A stretch of DNA of 64,000 nt from positions 256,780 through 320,779 of the forward strand of contig JAFAGI010000001.1 in assembly GCA_023422835.1 (NCBI GenBank), given 5' to 3'. A program made the translations under genes and the position numbers. The stretch comes from Bacteroidota bacterium (GTDB taxonomy: Bacteria > Bacteroidota > Bacteroidia > Chitinophagales > Chitinophagaceae). How positions within the stretch are numbered: the first letter of the stretch is position 1; each line of letters starts with the position of its first letter. The notes under the pieces were generated by a model. That model made no database searches and was not told the origin of the DNA. It worked only from the letters and a program-made list of their open reading frames with translations. Below, in pieces: positions 29,218 through 39,273 of this stretch.

Positions 29218-30417
29218 TTACTTCAGGATGTTATGCCCCAGCTTATCGCGTTTGGCGGCCAGGTACTTTTCGTTGTGGGGGTTTGGACAAATTTCTACCG
29301 GCACAATTTCCAGAATTTCAATACCGTAGCCAAACAGGCCGGCACGTTTCCGCGGGTTGTTGCTCATCAGGCGAAGCTTTGTAGCGCCTAACTGGCGTAG
29401 TATCTGCGCACCCACACCATAATCTCTTTCATCAGCTTTAAAGCCAAGTTGCAGGTTGGCATCCACGGTATCCAACCCTTCTTCCTGTAGTTTATAAGCG
29501 CGCAGCTTATTGAACAGGCCTATGCCCCTGCCTTCCTGGTTCATGTAAAGCACTATGCCCTTCCCTTCTCTTTCTACCTGCTCCATGGCGGCATGCAACT
29601 GGTCGCCGCAATCGCAGCGCAGGCTGCCGAGGATATCGCCGGTAAAACAACTGGAATGCACTCTTGTTAACACTGGTTCGCCTTCTTCCCACTCGCCCTT
29701 GATCAAAGCCATGTGTTCATTGCCTGTGTTTTTTTCTTTAAAAGCAGCCAGTGTGAAATTTCCGTATTTAGTAGGCATCTGCACGCGAATGATCTCTTCC
29801 ACCAGCGTTTCTTTCTTTAAACGATAGGCGATGAGGTCTTTGATGGAAATTATACGCAGATCGTATTTTTTAGCAATCTCCAGCAACTGTGGCAATCGAG
29901 CCATCGTACCGTCTTCATTCATGATCTCTACCAGTATGCCTGCAGGTGAAAAACCTGCCAGCCGTGCAAGGTCAACGGTGGCTTCTGTATGTCCCGCCCT
30001 TCTCAGAACGCCGCCCTTCTTAGCTTTCAGGGGGAAGATATGACCCGGCCTGCCAAAATCATAAGCTGTAATATTTTCATCCGTCAGCGCGCGGATGGTC
30101 ATAGCGCGGTCGTAAGTAGAAATGCCCGTAGTACAGCCGTGGCCCAGGAGGTCAATGCTTACGGTAAACGGGGTTTCATGCAAAGCAGTATTGTCGGTTA
30201 CCATCAGTGGCAGGTGCAATCTTTCCGCAATATCTTCAGTAATCGGTGCGCAGATCAGGCCGCGCCCTATTTTGCTCATAAAGTTTATCAGTTCAGGGGT
30301 TGCGTTGGCAGCAGCAGTAATAAAATCGCCTTCATTCTCACGGTCTTCATCATCTACCACAATTACCAGTTTGCCTTTTTGTATATCTTCTAAAGCAGCT
30401 TCTATTGTATCGAGCAT
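29218..30417 (-). CDS. ribBA: Bifunctional DHBP synthase / GTP cyclohydrolase II
   Basis: A 399-residue fusion that starts both arms of riboflavin synthesis. Residues 1-205 are 3,4-dihydroxy-2-butanone 4-phosphate synthase, with [22 protein letters not shown] and the GHTEATVDL block. Residues 206-399 are GTP cyclohydrolase II, with the zinc cysteines in [19 protein letters not shown], the catalytic [19 protein letters not shown] region, and the C-terminal [14 protein letters not shown] segment. All key residues are there, so both halves should be active. There is no room for a long leader, and I did not see an FMN riboswitch within 72 bp upstream. Other rib genes are not nearby. Confidence 0.97.
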   Translation of the reverse strand: MLDTIEAALEDIQKGKLVIVVDDEDRENEGDFITAAANATPELINFMSKIGRGLICAPITEDIAERLHLPLMVTDNTALHETPFTVSIDLLGHGCTTGISTYDRAMTIRALTDENITAYDFGRPGHIFPLKAKKGGVLRRAGHTEATVDLARLAGFSPAGILVEIMNEDGTMARLPQLLEIAKKYDLRIISIKDLIAYRLKKETLVEEIIRVQMPTKYGNFTLAAFKEKNTGNEHMALIKGEWEEGEPVLTRVHSSCFTGDILGSLRCDCGDQLHAAMEQVEREGKGIVLYMNQEGRGIGLFNKLRAYKLQEEGLDTVDANLQLGFKADERDYGVGAQILRQLGATKLRLMSNNPRKRAGLFGYGIEILEIVPVEICPNPHNEKYLAAKRDKLGHNILK

Positions 30418-30489
30418 TTCTCAGGTTTTAGGCTGCAAAATTAGGCTTTATTTTGCTTACAAAAAAGCAGCTGAAACACACACGGTAAA

Positions 30490-33297
30490 TCAATTGTAAA
30501 GATTTACAGGCAAAATTATTTCCCAGCGGTAATGGTTTTTATTATTTGAAAAATGATGCAGCAAATAGCTGAAACGTACGCCAAAGCTCACAGGCAATTG
30601 ATTCCACCAGTTCGTATCAAAGAAAAGTTCTGTACCAATCGACGCAAAGTTTTGCTGCACATTGTCTTTGTTAAAGGCAAGCGTATGATCGAAAAACAGA
30701 TTATTGCGCAGCCTTTTCAGGTAGGCGATATTGCCAAAACCCAGTTCAGGATAGGCTATGGGAAAATGATAGTTCAGTCCATACTTTACCATTCCCGGGT
30801 AATGAAATGCAGGGTACCCCCTGGAAAAAGGAAACGTATTGCTGAAGGTATAGTTCCTGAGTGTATCCGATCGATGTGCTGCGCCCGCAACCATGAAACT
30901 ATGGCTGGCAGAGAGTCCCGGGAAGTACAGGCTTGCAGCCGCTGTCATTTGATAGGCATTGAAGCTGAGGATGGCTTTCCTGAAGTTCACCGAAAAGGCC
31001 TGTGCATAAGCCGGATAGATTTGTTGTAACCCCTTCTGTACCTGCTGTGTGTAGGCGATCCTGCCGGAAAAATAAATGATATTCTTATTTTGATAAAGGC
31101 CTTCGCCAGGTGTACGTGTATAAAAAACATGGTTGTTGTTAACGGATGAAGAAAGCGTGAGATAACGGTACATATTGCCGCCCGAAAAATTCAGCGGAAG
31201 CTGCAGACCCGCACCAACATTGGCCTCGTTCCAGTTCAAGGGATGATAACTTGAATCTTTCAGTTGCAACATCATTTCTCTTTTGTATGTTCCCGAAGCG
31301 CTCAGGAAAGGTTGCAGGTACCAGCCGCCGTATATGGCATAGAGAGAAGCACGGTGAAACCTTTCCACACGGTTAAATGTATAACTTAGTTCTGCGAGAA
31401 AAGTATTTAACAGATTGCTGCTTAAAAATGTAAGTGTATAATCAGGATCAGTAAAGTACGGCTGCATACTGTGGAAATTTACCAGCCCGCCAGATGCTTT
31501 ATAATCTTTTATGGTATAAGCATGGGGAGTGTCAGCAACCTTTGAAAGCATTGCCGATGCAAGGTTTGAATATGGTTGATTGTATAGAAGCCGGAGCGTA
31601 TCAGCGCTTGCATCATACACTTTCTGCCACTTGGGCGCAAATGTAGCCAGCCTGTACCCTTCGGCCGTGAATACCGAGGCGGTAAGGTTTTTATTGTTTA
31701 CAAACGACTGGTAAATGCCTGTATGGTATGTTGCTAATTTATAGGTTTGTTTTTGAGAGAATACATACGCCATTGCTTCATCATATTGTGCAGAAGACCG
31801 GCTGTAGTACAGCGTATCGCCGGAAGCCACCGGATTGCCAATGAGTGTATTGGCAAATGGCGTAAGCGGTTCAAGCTTATCCGTATCCACATCAATCTGC
31901 ACCAGGCGCATCCCGCCTTTTTTATTTCGCTCAATAGCAGCAATGGCACTGTTGTTGATAAATTTGGGATAAGTGAAAATGTGATGGCTATTGGCCTGCA
32001 GCTTCTTGATCAGCTCCCCTTCGCCATCCAGCAAGACCAATGTGCCGTACTGAGCTGAAGATAATTCGGCAGCTACAATATTTTTTCCATCTGCGGAAAT
32101 ATCGGGCGTATAATACCTTTTTTTGCCGGTAATCTTTCTTTGTTTTTGAGAAGCAATATCCAGCAGCGTTATATCGCTGTATTCCCGTGACCCCCAGCGT
32201 TTGTCCGGGGTGTAAGAAGCATAGATGATCCTGCTGTTGTTGTAAGAAAAATAATCATCTACTGGTAAATGCTTCGCTGCAATTTTCTTATCAATACCAT
32301 TTCTGCGTAAATAAAAAGCAGGCGCAGTTCGGTAGCTCTCTTTCAAAAACACTATACCGCCCTCGTTTGCCGGATATGGATATTTATAACTAACCACATT
32401 TTTTGGTGCAACGCTTGTTTCAAATACCGCACTGTCACTATTGTCAACTTTCCATTGCTGTTGGTAAAAATCAAAAGCATCTTGCACAAACCGGGTAAAT
32501 TTTACCCCGGCATATTTTTCAATATTTTTTTGCAACGGGTAGAGCAAAGGGTCAAACGCAGCAGCATGCCGGGTTACGTTTTGCCAGAAATCTTCACCGT
32601 ATTTTTCATAGCCGTATGCCACCAGTAAATATCCCAAAGCATAATGATCAGGTACATAATCTTTGTATGAACCGTTGCGCAGTTTCATGTAACTATACCT
32701 TTTTCCTCCATAATACAGCGACTTGAAACGGTTGTGGAATGCAGGTATCCGCCCCCTGCCCTGGGTGCTTAACCTTGTTTCGGCGTACACTGCATCTCCT
32801 TCAAAAAACCAGTCGGGAATCGATACTGCATTCGCCAAAGCCCTGCCGTTTTCACCAAACAAAAGCGATATGGTACGCGCGAGCCCTGTGTTGAAATGAT
32901 TGTATTGCTGCACATGCCTGTACTCGTGCACCGTAAGCGTCTGCTCCCAGGGCAATGCCCCCAGGCTAAATACATCCACGGGAGGAGCTAAGTACAACTC
33001 ACTCCTGAAGGGCCCTAAAGCCACGTAGCCATTGGAGTTGACGACTTCATCATGCAGGATCATACTGATCTTCTGACCTGCATGACCAAAGTTTTTACTA
33101 ATGCTTTGTTGGTAATTTGCAATCGTGGCGATGCGTGCTGCAAGGCTGTCATGTTGCCCCGGGAATATCACCCGTACAATCCCGGTATCAATTTGTTTCC
33201 ACTCCTTGCTCGCCGGGACAGCGCCGAATCGCTGGGCATGCACCAACTGCGCAAGCATTAGGCATATAAACAGCATGTAGTTTCTCATTCCCGGCAA
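30490..33297 (-). CDS. Gluzincin-like peptidase domain, propeller and outer membrane barrel
   Basis: A 935-residue exported protein (signal peptide about 1-21, ending LVHAQ; a second ATG at 33288 is also possible). Three parts are visible. Residues 30-270 contain the zinc-peptidase motif HEYRH (His124, Glu125, His128) and, 38 residues on, Glu166 in DWFFEGDAV, the gluzincin arrangement. Residues about 290-600 look like a TolB/WD40-type beta-propeller with repeats of the type DITLLDIASQKQRKITG and TLVLLDGEGELIKKL. The rest, about 620-935, has alternating strands and aromatic ends typical of an outer membrane barrel. No binding partner is known. It is alone and convergent with nothing; ribBA lies downstream. 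Confidence 0.72.
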   Translation of the reverse strand: MPGMRNYMLFICLMLAQLVHAQRFGAVPASKEWKQIDTGIVRVIFPGQHDSLAARIATIANYQQSISKNFGHAGQKISMILHDEVVNSNGYVALGPFRSELYLAPPVDVFSLGALPWEQTLTVHEYRHVQQYNHFNTGLARTISLLFGENGRALANAVSIPDWFFEGDAVYAETRLSTQGRGRIPAFHNRFKSLYYGGKRYSYMKLRNGSYKDYVPDHYALGYLLVAYGYEKYGEDFWQNVTRHAAAFDPLLYPLQKNIEKYAGVKFTRFVQDAFDFYQQQWKVDNSDSAVFETSVAPKNVVSYKYPYPANEGGIVFLKESYRTAPAFYLRRNGIDKKIAAKHLPVDDYFSYNNSRIIYASYTPDKRWGSREYSDITLLDIASQKQRKITGKKRYYTPDISADGKNIVAAELSSAQYGTLVLLDGEGELIKKLQANSHHIFTYPKFINNSAIAAIERNKKGGMRLVQIDVDTDKLEPLTPFANTLIGNPVASGDTLYYSRSSAQYDEAMAYVFSQKQTYKLATYHTGIYQSFVNNKNLTASVFTAEGYRLATFAPKWQKVYDASADTLRLLYNQPYSNLASAMLSKVADTPHAYTIKDYKASGGLVNFHSMQPYFTDPDYTLTFLSSNLLNTFLAELSYTFNRVERFHRASLYAIYGGWYLQPFLSASGTYKREMMLQLKDSSYHPLNWNEANVGAGLQLPLNFSGGNMYRYLTLSSSVNNNHVFYTRTPGEGLYQNKNIIYFSGRIAYTQQVQKGLQQIYPAYAQAFSVNFRKAILSFNAYQMTAAASLYFPGLSASHSFMVAGAAHRSDTLRNYTFSNTFPFSRGYPAFHYPGMVKYGLNYHFPIAYPELGFGNIAYLKRLRNNLFFDHTLAFNKDNVQQNFASIGTELFFDTNWWNQLPVSFGVRFSYLLHHFSNNKNHYRWEIILPVNLYN

Positions 33298-33378
33298 TTA
33301 TTTTTTAAAGATAACAAAAGATTTTTTGTATGCATTTATTTAATACCTTCATAAAGCAGCTAAACATGAATAATTGAT

Positions 33379-33386
33379 TAGATTTG
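33379..33386 (+). promoter_or_regulatory. Bacteroidota -7 promoter element of icd
   Basis: TAGATTTG matches TAnnTTTG, 26 bp before the icd start codon. No clear -33 element. Confidence 0.45.
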
Positions 33387-33412
33387 TCCTACACCAAAAT
33401 CAAAATTGAATA

Positions 33413-34870
33413 ATGATAAAAATTGCAGTTGCCAAAGGCGATGGTATTGGCCCTGAAATTATGGAAGCCGTTCTCACAATTTTCAAGGCGGCAGATGTAC
33501 CCCTGTCTTACGAGTATGTAGATATGGGCAAATGGGTATTTGACAAAGGCTTCAGCAACGGCATGACCGATGAGGCAAAAGCAACCATTGAGGCACTGGG
33601 CATACTCTTCAAGGGCCCGATGGAAACGCCCAAAGGCAAAGGTGTAAAAAGCATCAACGTTACTGCAAGAAAAACCTGGAATACTTATGCCAACAAAAGA
33701 ACCTTTCAGACATTACACGGAGTTGATACCGTTTTCAGCAAGGCAGGCATACCGATAGACCTTACCATTGTACGCGAGAATATTGAAGATACCTATGGAG
33801 GCGTGGAACACATGCTGAGCAATGATGTGGCTATAAGCCGCAGGTTCATCACCCGGCCCGGCAGTGAACAGGTAATACGTTATGCGTTTGAAATGGCCAG
33901 GGAAAAGAAAGCAAAAAAAATTACCTGTGGGCATAAGGCAAACATCATGAAGCTGACCGATGGCATTTTCCTGAACACTTTTTATGAAATTGCCAAACAA
34001 TACCCCGACCTGGAAGCCAATGATATCATTGTTGATGATTTGTGCATGAAGCTGGTGATGCGCCCGGGCATGTTTGATGTAATTGTGCTTACCAACCTGC
34101 AGGGCGATATTGTCAGCGACCTTTGTGCCGGGCTGGTGGGCGGGCTTGGCTTTGCGCCTTCTGCCAACATCGGCGATAACATCTGCATTTTTGAAGCCGT
34201 ACACGGCACTGCGCCCGATATAGCGGGTAAAAATATTGCAAACCCTACCGCGTTGCTATTGAGCGGACTGGCTATGCTGCAACATTTGGGTTTGTATGGT
34301 AAAGCGGCACTTATTGAAAATGCTTTACTCTATACGCTTGAGCAGGGAAACCATACCGGCGATTTCGGTGATAAGTCCATACCTGCCCTGAATACAACTC
34401 AATTTGCAGATGCCATTATTGCTAACTTTGGCAAGCAGCCTGCTTCGGGCCCGAAGCCGGAACTTGCAGATGTGCCGAAGGAACATAGAGTGGCTAAGAT
34501 GGACATCAACCTGATGATGGACAATCCGGCTAAGGAAGAAGAAAAGATAGCCGGTGTTGATTTTTTCCTGATTACCAACCAGTTTCCCAACACCGTTGCG
34601 GAAAAATGCCAACAGGCGCTGGGTGAAAACAAACTGCATTTGATCAATATCAGCAACCGCGGCACACAGGTATGGCCTACTGGGTCTGTGTACACCAACC
34701 TGGTGGATCTGTATAATGTACGCTTTGAAGCCGGTGATGGCGTGGAAGTAAAACAAGCAGACATTGTAGCCTTGTATGAAAAGATGACCTGCTATTTTGA
34801 TGTGGCCACAGTAGAAGTGCTGCAGAAACACGGCGGTGAAAAAGCTTACAGCCTGGCACAAGGGCAGTAA
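33413..34870 (+). CDS. icd: NADP-dependent isocitrate dehydrogenase, long form
   Basis: A 485-residue decarboxylating dehydrogenase that turns isocitrate to 2-oxoglutarate in the TCA cycle. The N-terminal 330 residues are the isopropylmalate/isocitrate dehydrogenase fold: KGDGIGPEIMEAV at 9-21, VRENIEDTYGG, the metal-binding DDLCMKLV and EAVHGTAPDIAGKNIANPTA. The last 130 or so residues, with VDFFLITNQFPNTVAEK, are an extra domain found in the Thermus/Rickettsia-type enzymes, which explains the extra length over the 416-residue E. coli form. NADP preference is by family only. No other TCA genes adjoin it. Confidence 0.93.
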   Translation: MIKIAVAKGDGIGPEIMEAVLTIFKAADVPLSYEYVDMGKWVFDKGFSNGMTDEAKATIEALGILFKGPMETPKGKGVKSINVTARKTWNTYANKRTFQTLHGVDTVFSKAGIPIDLTIVRENIEDTYGGVEHMLSNDVAISRRFITRPGSEQVIRYAFEMAREKKAKKITCGHKANIMKLTDGIFLNTFYEIAKQYPDLEANDIIVDDLCMKLVMRPGMFDVIVLTNLQGDIVSDLCAGLVGGLGFAPSANIGDNICIFEAVHGTAPDIAGKNIANPTALLLSGLAMLQHLGLYGKAALIENALLYTLEQGNHTGDFGDKSIPALNTTQFADAIIANFGKQPASGPKPELADVPKEHRVAKMDINLMMDNPAKEEEKIAGVDFFLITNQFPNTVAEKCQQALGENKLHLINISNRGTQVWPTGSVYTNLVDLYNVRFEAGDGVEVKQADIVALYEKMTCYFDVATVEVLQKHGGEKAYSLAQGQ

Positions 34871-35135
34871 TGCAGCAATTATTGACACCCATAAATTTTA
34901 AACGATTCTGTGTAGCATGTCCTCGCACACAAATGAATCTGCTGCATGCATGATTCAGATAATTCTCAGTGTCAACCTTGTGCGCCATGTGGGTCAGAAT
35001 TTTTTTCGCTCGTCAGGATTTTCATCGGACATAGCAGAAACCTGATCTAAACTGCAACACGCTACCGCATGCTCTTAACCTCACCCACATCGCGCAAACA
35101 TTTGCGCATGAAAACAGTTTGCATAAAACGTCAAA
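34871..35135. other. Gap between icd and the DUF3472 pseudogene
   Basis: 265 bp without a credible coding sequence. A 16-bp element, GCGCAAA-CA-TTTGCGC (35092-35107), lies 28 bp before the pseudogene start and is the only clear structure. Confidence 0.45.
35092..35107. repeat. Inverted repeat upstream of the DUF3472 pseudogene
   Basis: A perfect 7-bp inverted repeat, GCGCAAA with TTTGCGC around CA. It might be an old operator for the broken gene; no T run follows. Confidence 0.35.
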
Positions 35136-36534
35136 ATGGATACTTTTATAAAAAATATATTCATGTTCATCTATAACAAATTTCTGATCGCTGGATGTTC
35201 CATGTTATTGATTAGCGCCTGCTCACCCAGAATCACAAAAGAAGTAACATCTGTGAAAGCACATGGGGAAAAAACTGAACAAACAACAATTGATATTGCT
35301 GCGCTGCCTGCCGCAGAAATTCCGTTAGGCGGCAACGCGTTCATCACAAGTGAGGACCGTTCCGTGCAGGCAAACAACACTAGCATTTCCAACTGGAAAA
35401 ATACCGAATCTGTTGTGAGCGTATACTTCAAAGCATTACAGGCGGGAACTTACTATCTTTCGCTTAAAGCAAAAACTGCCGATTCAAGCAGGATATCCGT
35501 AAAAATTGCTGAAAAGAAAGAAGAATTAAAAATGCCGATAAGCAGTACATTTGAAGAAACAGCTAAGCTGCAATTTAAAGTCAAGAAACCAGGTTATGTG
35601 CGTGTAGACCTGCAGGCGATTTCTAAAACCACCGAAATATTTACTCAAATCAGCGACCTGGTGATAAGGGGTGAAAATGCCAAAACACTGGCTTACGTAA
35701 AAAACAATGAACAACATCGGTTTCATTTTGGCAGAAGGGGCCCGTCTGTACATCTGAATTTTATTGTGCCGGACAGCTCGAAAGAAAAAGTAGAATATTT
35801 TTACAACGAAATCCGCGTGCCTAAAGGACAGGATGTGATAGGCTCTTACTTCTAGGCCGATGGGTTTTCTTATGGCTACTTTGGCATGCAGGTAAATTCA
35901 GCTACGGAAAGGCGCATTTTGTTCTCTGTATGGAGCCCTTTTCAGACCGATAATCCTAATGAAATTCCTGAAGAAGACAAAATCATTCTTATAAAAAAAG
36001 GCGCTTCTGTTTATACAGGCGAATTTGGCAATGAAGGCTCTGGCGGCCAGAGCTATATGCGCTTTAACTGGAAACCCGAAACAAACTATGCCTTCCTGCT
36101 GAAAGCCGCTCCTGATGCAGCAACGGAAAGAACTGTCTTCACCGCTTATTTTAAAGAAGTGAATACGGACGAATGGTCACTGATTGCATCATTTTCAAGG
36201 CCAAAAACCAATACATACCTGAAGCACCTGTATTCATTCCTGGAAAATTTCAATCCTGAAAGAGGCTATATTCAACGCAAAGCATTGTTTACAAAATCAA
36301 TGGATCAGAACTACGGATAATAAATGGACAGCTATTGATAAAATAAAATTTACTGCAGATGATATAGCAACCAGAGGCGAAAGGCTCGACTATCGCGGCG
36401 GTGTGGAAGGCAACAGTTTCTTCCTGGAAAACTGTGGCTTCTTTGATGACAATACTAAGATCAACACAGAGTTTAAACGCAAGCTACCGGCAAACGCTAC
36501 CCCACCCGACATAGATTTCAGTGCATTTCCTTAA
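35136..36534 (+). pseudogene. DUF3472 lipoprotein gene broken by a stop and a frameshift
   Basis: A lipoprotein gene (lipobox LLISAC, lipidated Cys near residue 29) with a DUF5077-like beta domain about 45-175 and then DUF3472. The first break is an in-frame TAG at 35853-35855: after RVPKGQDVIGSYF the same frame resumes with ADGFSYGYFGMQ and runs on as normal DUF3472 with FSVWSPFQTDNP and GEFGNEGSGGQSYMRF. The second break is a one-base indel near 36298: frame 1 ends at TAA after MDQNYG, while another frame continues from W-I-R-T-T with RGERLDYRGGVEGNSFF and ends in PPDIDFSAFP at 36534. Both breaks together argue for a pseudogene, since each half is otherwise intact. Its stop overlaps the rpe stop. 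Substrate unknown; the family is often with carbohydrate genes. Confidence 0.85.
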
Positions 36535-37193
36535 GTTATTTTTTCGCAGGCAGCTTTTAAATGTTCAATGGCCTGTTGAGGATTTTTTGCGCTAAACACA
36601 CTGCTGCCTGCTACCAGCACATTTGCACCGGCGGCTACGATCTGCGGGGCATTATCCAGGGTAACGCCGCCGTCAATTTCAATAAGGCAGGAAGGGTTTC
36701 TTTCTGCAATAAGCTGTTTAAGCTGTGCTATTTTATGAAGCGTATGCACGATGAACTTCTGACCGCCAAAGCCGGGATTGACACTCATCAGGTTTACCAG
36801 GTCTACATCTGCAATGATATCTTCCAGGGAAGCAATAGGCGTATGCGGGTTTACGGCCACACCGGCCTTTATGCCAAGGCCTTTTATCTGCTGTATGTTC
36901 CTGTGCAGATTTCTGCATGCTTCTATGTGTACGCTGATCACGTCTGCTCCTGCCTTGTGAAATGCAGCTACAAACTTTTCAGGTTCTTCTATCATCAGGT
37001 GCACATCACAGACCTTGGAAGTGGCCTTACGAATAAATTCCACAACCGGGATTCCGAAACTTATATTTGGCACGAATCTGCCGTCCATTACATCAAGGTG
37101 CAGCCATTCAGCTGCGCTTTTGTTTACCATATTTACTTCATCGGCAAGATGTAAAAAGTCTGAGGCCAGAAAGGACGGTGCTACAATTATCAT
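36531..37193 (-). CDS. rpe: Ribulose-phosphate 3-epimerase
   Basis: A 220-residue TIM-barrel epimerase interconverting ribulose 5-phosphate and xylulose 5-phosphate in the pentose phosphate pathway. Hallmarks: IVAPSFLASDF at 3-13, the metal/catalytic HLDVMDGRFVPNISFG, DVHLMIEEP, the phosphate-binding MSVNPGFGGQKF, and EIDGGVTLDNA. Metal-binding His and Asp residues are all kept. It diverges from marC by 74 bp. Its stop shares TTAA with the end of the DUF3472 pseudogene. Confidence 0.97.
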   Translation of the reverse strand: MIIVAPSFLASDFLHLADEVNMVNKSAAEWLHLDVMDGRFVPNISFGIPVVEFIRKATSKVCDVHLMIEEPEKFVAAFHKAGADVISVHIEACRNLHRNIQQIKGLGIKAGVAVNPHTPIASLEDIIADVDLVNLMSVNPGFGGQKFIVHTLHKIAQLKQLIAERNPSCLIEIDGGVTLDNAPQIVAAGANVLVAGSSVFSAKNPQQAIEHLKAACEKIT

Positions 37194-37244
37194 TTCTACA
37201 AAATCATTTATGGCGCAAAGATAAACAACACAAAAAGATAATTG

Positions 37245-37252
37245 TATTTTTG
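37245..37252 (+). promoter_or_regulatory. Bacteroidota -7 promoter element of marC
   Basis: TATTTTTG matches TAnnTTTG and lies 15 bp before the marC ATG; rpe diverges from this gap. Confidence 0.45.
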
Positions 37253-37267
37253 CAAAAATTTTTATAT

Positions 37268-37861
37268 ATGAATTTCACTTTGGGGAACATGTTGTCTATT
37301 TCTTTTACACTTTTTGCCGTAATTGATGCTATGGGCTCCATACCGCTTTTCATTTCCATCAAAAGAAAAAGCGGGGGCGAGCTTGATGTAAAAAGGATTA
37401 TATTTTTTTCCGGGCTGATCATGATCGCCTTTCTTTTCCTGGGATCGCAAATACTGAAAATGCTGGGCGTAGACGTGAAATCATTTGCCGTAGCCGGTTC
37501 TATAGTTTTATTTTTATTTGGCTTCGAAATGATTTCCGGGCATGAAGTATTCAAAGGCGACGGAGATAAAAGATTGGGCTCTATAGTGCCTATTGCCTTC
37601 CCGCTGATCGCCGGAAGCGCTACCCTTACTACCATCATTTCATTTAAAGCTATTTACAGCGAGCTGGAAATATTGGGCGGTATACTCATTAACCTCATCT
37701 TCGCCTACCTGGTACTCACCTCCCTTAAATGGTTTGAGAAAATGCTGGGACCGGGAGGCATTATCGCAGTCAGGAAGTTTTTTGGGGTGATACTGATCGC
37801 CATTGCCGTAAAGATGTTCGGCGAAAATATAGATGTTTTCAGTGCTTCATTCAATAAATAA
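37268..37861 (+). CDS. MarC-family membrane protein
   Basis: A 197-residue inner membrane protein with about six helices, including residues near [36 protein letters not shown] and the repeat-like second half with [15 protein letters not shown]. The family name refers to the mar locus of E. coli, but a role in drug resistance has been disproved and the function is unknown. The ATG at 37268 is preferred since a far longer start from 37067 would read through the promoter and rpe leader. The metH half follows by 2 bp, so cotranscription is likely though unrelated in role. Confidence 0.9.
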   Translation: MNFTLGNMLSISFTLFAVIDAMGSIPLFISIKRKSGGELDVKRIIFFSGLIMIAFLFLGSQILKMLGVDVKSFAVAGSIVLFLFGFEMISGHEVFKGDGDKRLGSIVPIAFPLIAGSATLTTIISFKAIYSELEILGGILINLIFAYLVLTSLKWFEKMLGPGGIIAVRKFFGVILIAIAVKMFGENIDVFSASFNK

Positions 37862-37863
37862 TT

Positions 37864-38874
37864 ATGACAATACAAGATAGTTTACAAGAGCGGATCCTTG
37901 TGATAGACGGCGCTATGGGCACCATGATACAACGATACAGGTTGACCGAAGAAGATTACCGCGGGGAAAGATTCAAAGACTGGGCTTACGACCTGAAAGG
38001 CAATAACGACCTGCTTTCCATAACCCAGCCGCAAATTATACAAAACATACATTTCGAATACCTGGAAGCAGGAGCAGACATTATTGAAACCAACACTTTC
38101 AGCAGCACATCCATTGCTCAGGCAGATTATCACATGGAAAGCCTGGCTTACGAGCTCAATGTAGCAGCAGCAAGGAATGCAGCAAAGGCCATAGAAAAAT
38201 ATTATGCTGCGCAGCCGGAATCACCTAAAAAATTCATTGCCGGCTCTATAGGCCCGCTGAATAAAACCTTGTCGCTCTCCCCGGATGTAAACAACCCCGG
38301 CTTTCGGGCAGTAACGTTTGACGAGGTGGTAGATGCTTACTATGAACAGATACACGGCTTGTCTGATGGCGGTGTTGATCTGCTTTTAATAGAAACAATT
38401 TTTGATACGCTGAATGCCAAAGCAGCCATCTATGCAGTAAAAAAATATTTTGCCGACAACAATAAACCAGAATTGCCGGTAATGATCTCTGGCACCATCA
38501 CAGATGCCAGCGGTAGAACACTGAGCGGGCAGACACTGGAAGCTTTCTATATTTCCATAGAACATGCCAACCCGTTGAGCGTGGGTTTGAACTGTGCACT
38601 TGGCGCAGCGGAAATGCGCCCGCATATAAAAGAACTGAGCAGTATAGCCAGCTGCTATACCTCGGCCTATCCGAATGCAGGCTTGCCGAATGCAATGGGT
38701 GAATATGATGAGCAGCCGGAAAAAACAGCGCATTTTATGGAAGACTGGGCAAAAGAAGGTTATGTAAACATCGTAGGCGGATGCTGCGGCACCACCCCCG
38801 AACACATCAGGAAAATGGCGGATGCTGTGAAGAATGTCTCTCCGCGTGTTATAAACCACTATCACACAAAGTAA
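37864..38874 (+). CDS. metH: Methionine synthase, N-terminal homocysteine-binding half
   Basis: A 336-residue protein equal to the first module of MetH. It binds homocysteine through zinc with Cys244 ([10 protein letters not shown]) and the Cys307-Cys308 pair in [10 protein letters not shown]. It also has GAMGTMIQ near the N-terminus and the [15 protein letters not shown] strand. The other modules lie in the second gene at 39312; 336 plus 889 residues equals the usual total near 1225. The last residues (INHYHTK) fall in the left inverted repeat that borders the GxxExxY gene, so the natural end may have been altered. It acts in methyl transfer from methyltetrahydrofolate through cobalamin to homocysteine. 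Confidence 0.93.
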   Translation: MTIQDSLQERILVIDGAMGTMIQRYRLTEEDYRGERFKDWAYDLKGNNDLLSITQPQIIQNIHFEYLEAGADIIETNTFSSTSIAQADYHMESLAYELNVAAARNAAKAIEKYYAAQPESPKKFIAGSIGPLNKTLSLSPDVNNPGFRAVTFDEVVDAYYEQIHGLSDGGVDLLLIETIFDTLNAKAAIYAVKKYFADNNKPELPVMISGTITDASGRTLSGQTLEAFYISIEHANPLSVGLNCALGAAEMRPHIKELSSIASCYTSAYPNAGLPNAMGEYDEQPEKTAHFMEDWAKEGYVNIVGGCCGTTPEHIRKMADAVKNVSPRVINHYHTK

Positions 38875-38885
38875 GCACAAAGAGC
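38849..38885. repeat. Left imperfect inverted repeat of the GxxExxY cassette
   Basis: Beginning TTATAAACCACTATCACAC, this 37-bp stretch pairs, with a few mismatches and a one-base gap, with the reverse complement of 39274-39311, which begins TTTTTATAACCACTAAG. Shared parts are TTATAA, CCACTA, CAC, AAG and CACAA. It overlaps the stop of the first metH half. Inverted repeats bordering the gene suggest an inserted unit. Confidence 0.5.
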
Positions 38886-38892
38886 ACTAATT

Positions 38893-39273
38893 ATGAATGA
38901 AAATGAATTAGCGAAGGTTGTGTTTAATACCGGGTTAAAAATTCTTAAACATTTAGGTCCCGGGTTATTAGAGAGCGCATATGAAGAGTGCTTTTACTAT
39001 GAGCTTATGAAGTCCGGTTTAAACATCGCAGGTCAAAAACCGTTGCCGTTGATATATGAAGGAATCAAACTTGAAATTGGATACAGAGTTAATTTCCTGA
39101 TTGAGAATAATTTAGTTGTTGAAATTAAGTCAGTAGAATCTTTAAATGATATTCATTTGGAACAAATACTAACTTATCTAAGATTATCATACTGTAAATT
39201 AGGATTACTTATAAATTTTAATACATTACTTTTTAAAGATGGGGTCAGAAGAGTTATAAATGGCACCTTGTGA
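38893..39273 (+). CDS. GxxExxY family protein between the metH halves
   Basis: A 126-residue protein of the GxxExxY family, which has no proven function. The name-giving motif is at residues 24-30 (GLLESAY). Further along, YRVNFLIENNLVVEIKS resembles the core of PD-(D/E)xK nucleases, but the usual acidic residue there is Asn67 in this copy; whether that abolishes activity is not known. Such genes are common and dispersed in Bacteroidota. It lies 18 bp after the first metH half and 38 bp before the second, on the same strand, with imperfect inverted repeats on both sides. This layout suggests an insertion at the split point. G+C content is lower than in metH. Confidence 0.9.
   Translation: MNENELAKVVFNTGLKILKHLGPGLLESAYEECFYYELMKSGLNIAGQKPLPLIYEGIKLEIGYRVNFLIENNLVVEIKSVESLNDIHLEQILTYLRLSYCKLGLLINFNTLLFKDGVRRVINGTL

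Noticed and set aside
29137..29391. Plus-strand open frame over the end of ribBA
   Set aside because: Most of it lies antisense to the conserved GTP cyclohydrolase II end; the first part shows no homology that I recognise.
30418..30489. FMN riboswitch before ribBA
   Set aside because: Only 72 bp separate it from the neighbouring gene and none of the conserved FMN-element blocks is visible.
35853..35855. TAG as a recoded sense codon in DUF3472
   Set aside because: A second, independent break (frameshift near 36298) in the same gene and normal genes elsewhere make gene decay the simpler reading.
37067..37267. Longer N-terminus for MarC
   Set aside because: It would start inside rpe on the opposite strand and cross the marC promoter element; the family begins at 37268.
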